Source: Clostridia bacterium (GTDB lineage: Bacteria; Bacillota; Clostridia; DSM-8532). Taken from it: a stretch of 6,051 bases of DNA. Below are positions 1 to 4,851 of this stretch, piece by piece. The notes under the pieces are model-generated. The model worked only from the letters and a program-made list of their open reading frames with translations, did no database searches and had not been told where the DNA came from. Made by a program: the position numbers and the translations under genes. The stretch's first letter is position 1. Each line of letters begins with the position of its first letter. The DNA is taken from assembly GCA_026418215.1 (NCBI GenBank), contig JAOABT010000468.1, positions 1 to 6,051 on the forward strand, given 5' to 3'.

Positions 1-6
1 CTCCAT
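1..6 (-). CDS. Start of the next gene in the nadD operon (5' edge only; possibly yqeK)
   Basis: Only the first two codons (ATG GAG) lie inside the window, so no product can be read. The call rests on position. An AGAGG Shine-Dalgarno (complement of 12-16) sits 5 nt before an ATG at 6-4, and this ATG follows the nadD stop codon after 13 nt on the same strand. In many Bacillota the gene directly after nadD is yqeK (HD-domain hydrolase of dinucleoside tetraphosphates), so that is the natural guess, but it is inference from neighbourhood alone. Confidence 0.35.
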
Positions 7-19
7 GGGTTCCTCTAAA

Positions 20-619
20 TCAGCGATATAAATTTCTCTCTTTCATATAGGCTTCGACCTTCTCGGGCACCCTATAACGAATGGAATATCCCTTTGAAAA
101 TCTCTCCCGGATTTCTGTTGATGAAAAATTCATGGCTGAGGCACTGGCCTTTAGAATTCTGGCGCTATTTTGCGTCTCAAGCTCATGTATGGACTTATCA
201 AGCCATTCCTCATCCGTATCAGGACGCTTCGCCACAATGAGTGTGGCCAGCCGTAAAATTTCCTCATAGCTTTTCCATGTATGGATCTGAACCAGAGAAT
301 CAGCACCGACGATGAGCCCGAGAGTTTCCTCATCGCCATAGACCCACTTAAGTTCCCTTAACGTATCCACGGTGTACGAAGCGCCTTCACGCTTCATTTC
401 CAGATCACTGACCTCGAAAAAGGGATTGTCCTCTATGGCCAGGCTCACCATGGCAAGTCTGTCGGATGCTTCGGCAATCTGTGAGGCATCCTTGTGCGGC
501 GGGCGCTTGGCAGGCATAAAGATGACCTTTTTGAGATCAAATTCCTCACGGATGCTCTCACACATCAAAAGATGTCCGTAGTGTATCGGGCTGAAGGTTC
601 CGCCCATTAAGCCAATCAC
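20..619 (-). CDS. nadD: Nicotinate-nucleotide adenylyltransferase NadD
   Basis: Cytosolic enzyme that joins nicotinate mononucleotide and ATP to give deamido-NAD, the penultimate step of NAD synthesis. The 199-residue protein has the usual family length. Visible motifs are the nucleotidyltransferase signature GGTFSPIHYGH (residues 6-16, with the HxGH-type H13/H16), PPHK (40-43), SYTVDTL (81-87), IVGADSL (103-109) followed by HTWKSYEEI, and the C-terminal SSTEIR (166-171), which contacts ATP in relatives. Residue 10 is Ser where many relatives have Asp. The start is GTG at 619-617: AAGAGGTG (complement of 626-633) lies 6 nt upstream, and starting at the later ATG (codon 5) would leave too long a spacer and crowd the GGTF motif. 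That Shine-Dalgarno overlaps the stop codon of the upstream yccF-like gene, so the two are probably translationally coupled. Identification is firm. Confidence 0.95.
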   Translation of the reverse strand: MIGLMGGTFSPIHYGHLLMCESIREEFDLKKVIFMPAKRPPHKDASQIAEASDRLAMVSLAIEDNPFFEVSDLEMKREGASYTVDTLRELKWVYGDEETLGLIVGADSLVQIHTWKSYEEILRLATLIVAKRPDTDEEWLDKSIHELETQNSARILKASASAMNFSSTEIRERFSKGYSIRYRVPEKVEAYMKERNLYR

Positions 620-625
620 GTTTTA

Positions 626-633
626 CACCTCTT
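626..633 (-). promoter_or_regulatory. nadD ribosome-binding site overlapping the yccF stop codon
   Basis: On the minus strand AAGAGGTG lies 6 nt before the GTG start of nadD. Its 5' end shares bases with the TAA stop (634-632) of the preceding gene. This decides the GTG start and suggests that ribosomes finishing yccF help initiate nadD. Confidence 0.75.
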
Positions 634-1009
634 AAATCCAGCTCTTGGTGTATATTTTCGCACCAAAAGGCACCAGCGAAAGCTTTGCCAATTTGAAGTG
701 CTGCTTGCCAAAGGGAATACCAATGATGGTAATGCAGAAAATCAAGGCAATCACCATGTGGGAAACGAAAAGCTCCCAACCCAGAAGGAGTATCCAGATG
801 AAATTCCCAAGCAGGCCTCCGATTCCAAAGCCTCCTATGTCAACATCACGTCCAAAAGGCCAAAGCACGAACGAGGCGATTTTGAAGCACTGAATCCCAA
901 AAGGAATACCTACAAAGGTCAGGCAGCACAGAAATCCTGCAATAAGCCATAAAATGGACGAAACCAATCCGCCAAAAACAATCCAAATCAAGTTTCCTAA
1001 CAAATGCAT
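632..1009 (-). CDS. yccF: YccF-family integral membrane protein (tandem YccF domains)
   Basis: Small hydrophobic membrane protein of 125 residues, function unknown. It contains two copies of the YccF-type unit. The first has GNLIWIVFGG (5-14), GIPFGIQCFKIA (34-45) and WPFGR (50-54). The second has GNFIWILLLGW (68-78), GIPFGKQHFKLA (97-108) and PFGA (114-117). Each unit has hydrophobic stretches of membrane-spanning length (about 8-33 and 68-95). The ATG at 1009 has AAAGGTGG (complement of 1020-1027) 10 nt upstream. The nadD start follows the stop after 12 nt, so the two genes form one transcription unit. I see no convincing promoter directly in front; it may be read from the metal-binding gene upstream. 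Proteins of this family are widespread, but their role in NAD metabolism or metal handling is not established, and no function should be inferred from its neighbours. Confidence 0.85.
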   Translation of the reverse strand: MHLLGNLIWIVFGGLVSSILWLIAGFLCCLTFVGIPFGIQCFKIASFVLWPFGRDVDIGGFGIGGLLGNFIWILLLGWELFVSHMVIALIFCITIIGIPFGKQHFKLAKLSLVPFGAKIYTKSWI

Positions 1010-1081
1010 TTTTATTCTACCACCTTTAAATGAGCATATATACGTTTCTTCATTAATCTATTTTACATTTATATATGCGAA

Positions 1082-1106
1082 TGCCCGTCCTTTGGCGGGA
1101 CAGGCA
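1082..1106 (-). terminator. Intergenic hairpin, terminator-like but lacking a U-tract
   Basis: On the minus strand TGCCTGTCC and GGACGGGCA form a 9-bp stem (one T-G pair) around a 7-nt loop, 22 nt after the stop codon of the heavy-metal-associated protein. The downstream sequence (TTCGCATATATAAATG) has no run of T, nor does the plus-strand reading, so it is not a standard intrinsic terminator. It could be a weak terminator, a processing site or a 3'-end stabiliser that separates expression of the metal-binding gene from yccF-nadD. Confidence 0.4.
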
Positions 1107-1128
1107 TCAAACATCATATAGTCTATAT

Positions 1129-1341
1129 TTATCGTACCTTGTAACCTGTATCCTCAATTGTTCCTTTAAGTGTATCCGCATCAAGTCTCTCGTCGTCGTA
1201 TTCAACCGCAACCCGTTTGGTTTTGAGATCCACGATGACCTCGTATACGCCATTCAGTTGAGTTACGGCCGCCTTGATAGACTTTACACAGTGTTCGCAA
1301 GACATATCCTCAACGTTAAAAGCAATATGTTGATTTGCCAT
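1129..1341 (-). CDS. Heavy-metal-associated (HMA) domain protein, CopZ-like
   Basis: Single-domain protein of 70 residues, consistent in size with soluble copper chaperones that hand Cu(I) to a P-type ATPase. The metal site is DMSCEHC (residues 12-18, ligands Cys15 and Cys18), and the rest follows the ferredoxin-like HMA pattern: a helix with SIKAAVTQL, GVYEVIVDL with a hydrophobic strand, VAVEYDD, then DTLKGTIEDTGYKV at the end. The start is ATG at 1341, preceded by GAGAGGTGA (complement of 1346-1354) with 5 nt spacing. An in-frame TTG at 1365 is rejected because it sits at the predicted transcription start. It has its own near-consensus promoter. No copper ATPase or CsoR-type regulator is in the window, so copper specificity is inferred from the family; zinc, mercury or another soft metal is possible. 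Confidence 0.88.
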   Translation of the reverse strand: MANQHIAFNVEDMSCEHCVKSIKAAVTQLNGVYEVIVDLKTKRVAVEYDDERLDADTLKGTIEDTGYKVR

Positions 1342-1370
1342 TTTATCACCTCTCAAAGTAGTCAAGGAAG

Positions 1371-1399
1371 ATTATATAATATTGCTTTCACCCTGTCTA
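1371..1399 (-). promoter_or_regulatory. Near-consensus SigA-type promoter for the HMA gene
   Basis: Reading the minus strand, TAGACA (complement of 1394-1399, five of six matches to TTGACA) is separated by 17 nt from a perfect TATAAT (complement of 1371-1376). Transcription would start near 1364, giving a leader of about 24 nt that ends in the GAGAGGTGA ribosome-binding site. It lies in the short gap after the pseudouridine synthase gene and is the best promoter in the window. I found no clear CsoR or CopY operator around it. Confidence 0.75.
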
Positions 1400-1431
1400 T
1401 AGATTTACAAAGTAAAAGCACCTACCGGGTT

Positions 1432-2355
1432 TTACCCCCTTAACCGCTTAAGCAGACTTTCAAAATATTCAGGTAAAGGTGCCTCAAAAACCATGGGTTC
1501 CTCTGTTCTCGGATGTGTCAAACTTAAGTAGCGGGCATGGAGGGCCTGACCTTCCGTATTCATAAGGCTGCAAGCTTTTCCGTAAACAGTATCTCCGGTC
1601 ACAGGATGACCCAGAGCTGCCATATGCACACGAATTTGATGGGTTCGGCCCGTTTCCAGCTTTAGCTGCAAGTAACTGTAGCCCTTAAAGCGTTCAAGCA
1701 CCTTGTAGTGCGTGACGGCAGGCTTACCGTTGACAGGGTTGACAGCCATTTTCATTCGCTGTGTGGGATGACGCCCGATTGGTGCTATAATCTTCCCGCT
1801 GTCTTCCTTTACAGCACCGTCCACAATGGCTTCATAGGTTCTGACGATATCATGGGCCTTAAGCTGTTCAGACAGCTTCAAATGTGCCTCATTATTCTTA
1901 GCTACAACCAGAAGGCCCGTCGTGTCCTTATCGATTCGGTGAACGATCCCCGGTCTAATCACGCCGTTAATATCTGAAAGCGAATCCTTGCAATGGCTTA
2001 AAAGAGCGTTAACTAGCGTCCCTTCCCAATTCCCGGCCCCAGGGTGAACCACCAAATCCTTGGGTTTATTGATGACGATGATGTCGTCATCCTCGAAAAC
2101 AATATCCAGCGGGATATCTTCGGGCTTTAAATCAAGCATCACCGGCTCGGGCAGCTCCACGTTGACAGTCATTCCCTTTTTTAGCTTGAAGCCAGTTTTC
2201 ACCCTATTATTGTCGACCGTAACCTGTCCGTCCTCTATGAGCTTTTGAATGTGGCTGCGGGTCATATCCTCGAGCTTTGACACCAAATAGGTATCCAGCC
2301 TCTGGCCTTCATCGCCGGCCTCTATGATAAAGTTTTCATTCTCCTGGCTGCTCAT
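1432..2355 (-). CDS. RluA/RluD-family pseudouridine synthase (YlyB-like)
   Basis: Converts uridine to pseudouridine in structured RNA; close relatives act on large-subunit rRNA. The 307-residue protein has a typical N-terminal S4 RNA-binding domain (about 17-64, QRLDTYLVSKL through GFKLKKG) and a catalytic domain with HRIDKDTTGLLVVAKN (139-154, catalytic Asp142). The family motif ETGRTHQIRVH is at 235-245 and a typical C-terminal end follows (ALHARYLSLTHP). Length and order match RluD and Bacillus YlyB. The ATG at 2355 lies inside the end of lspA, with GAGGTG (complement of 2360-2365) 4 nt upstream; the two genes overlap by 20 nt, so coupling is likely. The lspA-then-synthase order matches Bacillus, where pyrR follows; here a metal-binding gene follows instead. 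The exact uridine target cannot be read from the sequence, so I give no gene symbol. Confidence 0.93.
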   Translation of the reverse strand: MSSQENENFIIEAGDEGQRLDTYLVSKLEDMTRSHIQKLIEDGQVTVDNNRVKTGFKLKKGMTVNVELPEPVMLDLKPEDIPLDIVFEDDDIIVINKPKDLVVHPGAGNWEGTLVNALLSHCKDSLSDINGVIRPGIVHRIDKDTTGLLVVAKNNEAHLKLSEQLKAHDIVRTYEAIVDGAVKEDSGKIIAPIGRHPTQRMKMAVNPVNGKPAVTHYKVLERFKGYSYLQLKLETGRTHQIRVHMAALGHPVTGDTVYGKACSLMNTEGQALHARYLSLTHPRTEEPMVFEAPLPEYFESLLKRLRG

Positions 2356-2830
2356 CCTTCACCTCGGGTTCTTTAGGTGCCCTTTGGGGCTCCTTGTAGA
2401 TAAATATCAGGAAGATGACCAGAAGGGCTACCGCGATATTAACCCATACATCGGCCACATTGAAAACAGCAAAATCGTAGCCAAAAGGATAGAAATGGAA
2501 GAAATCCACGACAAAACCGCGAAAAAGGCGGTCGATAAAGTTGCCCACCGCACCTGCAAAAAGAAAGGACAATGCCAATCTGAAAACCATGTTCTTGTTT
2601 TTCCTGAAATACCAGACCATCGCAACCAATGCAACAAGTGTCAGCAGGATAAAGCCCCACCGAAAATTCTGAAGAATGCCGAAGGCAGCCCCTCTGTTCT
2701 CAAGATAGGTCAGATAAAAGAAGTCCTTGATAACCGGCAGATTCTCAAATTGAATTCTATGGGTGAAAATAAACCACTTCGTCCACTGATCAAGGCCGAT
2801 GAGTGCAATGATAAATAAGACCCAATACAT
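2336..2830 (-). CDS. lspA: Lipoprotein signal peptidase (signal peptidase II)
   Basis: Membrane aspartic peptidase that removes signal peptides from diacylglyceryl-modified prolipoproteins. The 164-residue length is normal. Motifs in order: DQWTKW (14-19), NRGAAFG (45-51), GNFIDR (96-101) leading to FVVDFFHF with catalytic Asp109, and FNVAD (123-127) with catalytic Asp127. The 18-residue spacing between the two aspartates equals that in the E. coli enzyme. Four hydrophobic segments are visible (about 3-13, 58-75, 83-95 and 128-145). The C-terminal tail is charged and proline-rich (EPQRAPKEPEVKDEQPGE); its codons also carry the ribosome-binding site and start of the overlapping pseudouridine synthase gene. 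The ATG at 2830 has AAAGGAG (complement of 2838-2844) 7 nt upstream, within a 20-nt gap after the SpoIID-like gene, so the three genes form one operon. Confidence 0.95.
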   Translation of the reverse strand: MYWVLFIIALIGLDQWTKWFIFTHRIQFENLPVIKDFFYLTYLENRGAAFGILQNFRWGFILLTLVALVAMVWYFRKNKNMVFRLALSFLFAGAVGNFIDRLFRGFVVDFFHFYPFGYDFAVFNVADVWVNIAVALLVIFLIFIYKEPQRAPKEPEVKDEQPGE

Positions 2831-2850
2831 ATCTTGTCTCCTTTGTTTTT

Positions 2851-4548
2851 CTATTCGATGACAGTCCCCTTAAAATAATACATCAGGATCTGATCATAAG
2901 TATATCCATTTCTCGCAAAACCCTTTGCACCTTCCTGACTCATGCCAACCCCGTGCCCCCAGCCCCTTCCGGTAAGAACAAAGGTTCCCGAAGCGATTGG
3001 CGCTGATGATGACAGGCTAGCTGATCCGCTCGCCGATAATACTTTTAGGGGATTTGTGCCCGCAAGACTATGCGTACCGTCAGCCGTTACTGCCTTGCTT
3101 CCCGATACCTGAAGCGTCGTGGTGGTGCCATCACCGGAAAGCACCGTGGCTGAAGCGGGTGATGCTCCTGCAGCAGAACCGGAATTGATGGTAAACATAC
3201 GGCTTGGAAGATAGGTTCCATTTTTATCCCCAAGGATCACGCGGATATCCTCTTTATTATAGGTGATAGAATTGAGGGTACCGACGACCTTCAGCTTATT
3301 GACACGCCCTGCGGGGGTATATTCCTCAGCAGACATTGAAACGATATCTCCGATTTCCACGCCGCTTAGGAAGAGCTTGAGTTTAATATCTGCAGCCGTA
3401 AAGGTTCTTGTCCAGGTGTAATTGTAGGATGTACCGGCCTCGTAGGGATCGGCCACGCTTTTAAGGTACGCAATGTCTGAACCCCAAACATTGACGTTAT
3501 CCTCGGTCATGCCGCCGCTGGAGCTGTAATAAAACAAGGACGCCAGCCTGCCATTGTACATGACCTTCTTACCCTTCGTTGCATCAACAGCCAGATTGGT
3601 GGAGGGCTTTTCAAAATCAAAGCCTGAGTAAACCTGTGAGTCGGTGGAATTCACAACATCGAAGCCCCATTTACTGTATTTGTTCATATTCATATAGACA
3701 TGGGTTCTTGCAGCAACCGCCTGGGCCTTGAGTGCTTCAGGTGGTGATGTTGATTCAATCTCACCCGGGACAACACCATAAAGATATTGTTCTATATTAA
3801 GAATATTAATGACTGTCATATCGCTGTCGGTGTAGCGTCTAAGCTCAATTTCTCCCCTGTATTGCTTGCCATTGACCGACAAGACATAGGGGCTGTTGGC
3901 GGCATTTGGTCTTACGGTTAGCTTAGCGTCTTGGTTTCCAAAAACCAGCCTGGGCTCAAAATTGGCATTGTAAACGATAACCCTCGAGCTTGACGGTATA
4001 ATGACAGAAAGGCTAGCAGTACCAAGCTTAGCCGATAAATTGGCAATATCCTGATTGGCCAGGGTGATGTCACTGTAAAAACCGGTCCATACAGCCCAGC
4101 CGTTTTCATAAGCCGGATAGGCTACAACCCCTGACTGCCTCATGGTACCGGCAAGATTCTGAGCAGTTGTCAAATCAGCAACCTTGTCACCGATTTGTAT
4201 ATGGTAGGGACCGAAGGTTTCACCGATAAAAGGAATGCCTTCATCGGGTGTATATTCTTGCAAAGAGCCACTAGTGCTTTTAATAAAATAGGCATCCTTT
4301 CGGACAATGGTCTGAAGGCCTCCTGCTTCAGTCAAGAGGGTTGTGAATTGTCCGTTTTGATAATAGCCCACTTCCAAGCCCGCTTTTGAATTTAAAGCCA
4401 CGGAAGAGGCAGGCGATTTGCCATAATAAAGGCCCACCCGGACAGATTCCGGATAAGTTTGTGCCAGAACGGAGGTATTGGAAAACAGAATAACAAGAAG
4501 GCTCAGAACAACAAGGATGGAGACAAAAAGCTGCGATCCCCTTCTCAT
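2851..4548 (-). CDS. Secreted SpoIID/LytB-domain protein with SPOR-like region
   Basis: Predicted exported cell-wall protein of 565 residues. The N-terminus is a signal peptide: MRRGSQ, a hydrophobic core (7-22) and a VLA-type cleavage site after about residue 29. Residues about 113-176 (YHIQIGDKVADLTTAQNLAG through WAVWTGFY) resemble a SPOR peptidoglycan-binding repeat. The SpoIID/LytB domain runs from about 228 to 446 and includes VVPGEIE with Glu263 (position of the catalytic Glu of SpoIID lytic transglycosylases), EALKAQAVAARTHVYM (271-286), SSSGGMTED and VWGSDIAYLKSVADPYE. The terminal motif GRGWGHGVGMSQEGAKGFA is at 527-545. A Ser/Ala/Gly/Thr-rich segment (about 456-522) interrupts the end of the domain. 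The residue before SSSGG is Tyr341, where SpoIID homologues often have His. The start is ATG 4548, with GGGGTG 5 nt upstream. Its SigA-type promoter and operon with lspA suggest vegetative rather than sporulation-specific expression; it should not be called spoIID itself. Confidence 0.88.
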   Translation of the reverse strand: MRRGSQLFVSILVVLSLLVILFSNTSVLAQTYPESVRVGLYYGKSPASSVALNSKAGLEVGYYQNGQFTTLLTEAGGLQTIVRKDAYFIKSTSGSLQEYTPDEGIPFIGETFGPYHIQIGDKVADLTTAQNLAGTMRQSGVVAYPAYENGWAVWTGFYSDITLANQDIANLSAKLGTASLSVIIPSSSRVIVYNANFEPRLVFGNQDAKLTVRPNAANSPYVLSVNGKQYRGEIELRRYTDSDMTVINILNIEQYLYGVVPGEIESTSPPEALKAQAVAARTHVYMNMNKYSKWGFDVVNSTDSQVYSGFDFEKPSTNLAVDATKGKKVMYNGRLASLFYYSSSGGMTEDNVNVWGSDIAYLKSVADPYEAGTSYNYTWTRTFTAADIKLKLFLSGVEIGDIVSMSAEEYTPAGRVNKLKVVGTLNSITYNKEDIRVILGDKNGTYLPSRMFTINSGSAAGASPASATVLSGDGTTTTLQVSGSKAVTADGTHSLAGTNPLKVLSASGSASLSSSAPIASGTFVLTGRGWGHGVGMSQEGAKGFARNGYTYDQILMYYFKGTVIE

Positions 4549-4591
4549 ATGCGCACCCCATTATTTCTTTCTCTTTAGTAAGCTTATCCCT

Positions 4592-4620
4592 ATTATACCC
4601 ATATACTGGGCTCATGTACA
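4592..4620 (-). promoter_or_regulatory. SigA-type promoter for the SpoIID-like-lspA-pseudouridine synthase operon
   Basis: On the minus strand TGTACA (complement of 4615-4620, four of six to consensus) is followed after 17 nt by a perfect TATAAT (complement of 4592-4597). The predicted start near 4585 gives a leader of about 37 nt containing GGGGTG (complement of 4554-4559) before the ATG at 4548. No sporulation-sigma consensus was evident here. Confidence 0.65.
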
Positions 4621-4743
4621 AGCTTGCAAACGAAACAACAAGAATTAGAAATACAATTGAAATCTTAAGGGATGGTTTTGCTGATACATTGATGGCTTGG
4701 CCTTTTGTAAATGAAAACGATCCGTCTTTTTATTAAAACGCTG

Positions 4744-4771
4744 TTGGGACTATGGTCCTAAGCAAGATAAT
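4744..4771 (+). promoter_or_regulatory. Possible promoter and operator of the tadG-like gene
   Basis: TTGGGA (4744-4749) and GATAAT (4766-4771) are spaced by 16 nt, matching four and five of six consensus bases, about 80 nt before the tadG-like start. The -35 box is the left arm of the imperfect palindrome TTGGGACTATGGTCCTAA (4744-4761; 7-bp arms with one G-T pair around TATG). That would place a dimeric regulator's site over the -35 and spacer. Both assignments are tentative. Confidence 0.3.
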
Positions 4772-4851
4772 CCCCCCGAGGGATAGGTATTTTCAAGCCG
4801 ATGTACTACGATAAGAATGAGGAATCCATTACACTTTAAGGATGTGATCAT

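Larger units (their letters stand above)
4549..4851. other. Divergent intergenic region between the SpoIID-like gene and the tadG-like gene
   Basis: This 303-nt stretch holds the minus-strand promoter at 4592-4620, a possible plus-strand promoter at 4744-4771 overlapping an imperfect palindrome, and the ribosome-binding site AAGGA (4838-4842) of the tadG-like gene. A plus-strand reading frame starting at ATG 4614 and ending in TAA at 4734-4736 would give a 40-residue peptide (starting MYKLANETTR, ending NENDPSFY). It has no Shine-Dalgarno, and its start codon falls in the -35 box of the divergent promoter. The same frame continues 25 more codons past that stop. I do not accept it as a gene. 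I saw no riboswitch, tRNA or intrinsic terminator here. Confidence 0.6.

Noticed and set aside
1342..1365. TTG start adding 8 residues to the HMA protein
   Set aside because: The TTG coincides with the predicted transcription start. The ATG at 1341 has an ideal GAGAGGTGA site 5 nt upstream.
1405..1434. GTAAAA...TTTTAC pairing after the pseudouridine synthase stop as a terminator
   Set aside because: The stem is six AT-rich pairs with a long or bulged loop and no T-run after it, so it is too weak to call.
1075..1443. Plus-strand 122-codon open frame opposite the HMA gene and its promoter
   Set aside because: It spans the intergenic hairpin, the HMA gene and its promoter, and has no recognisable domain. 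The minus-strand reading is far better supported.
1491..1504. Exact 14-nt repeat CCATGGGTTCCTCT also at 3-16
   Set aside because: One copy encodes part of EEPMVF in the pseudouridine synthase; the other is the ribosome-binding region of the gene at the left edge. There is no further similarity around them, so it is most likely chance.
2324..2818. Plus-strand 164-codon open frame opposite lspA
   Set aside because: The minus-strand frame has all LspA motifs, a good ribosome-binding site and operon context. The opposite frame reads as charged, unstructured sequence without a family match.
4549..4851. Possible riboswitch (cyclic di-GMP, fluoride or similar) before the tadG-like gene
   Set aside because: I compared the region with the conserved cores I remember and found no match; only short hairpins are visible.
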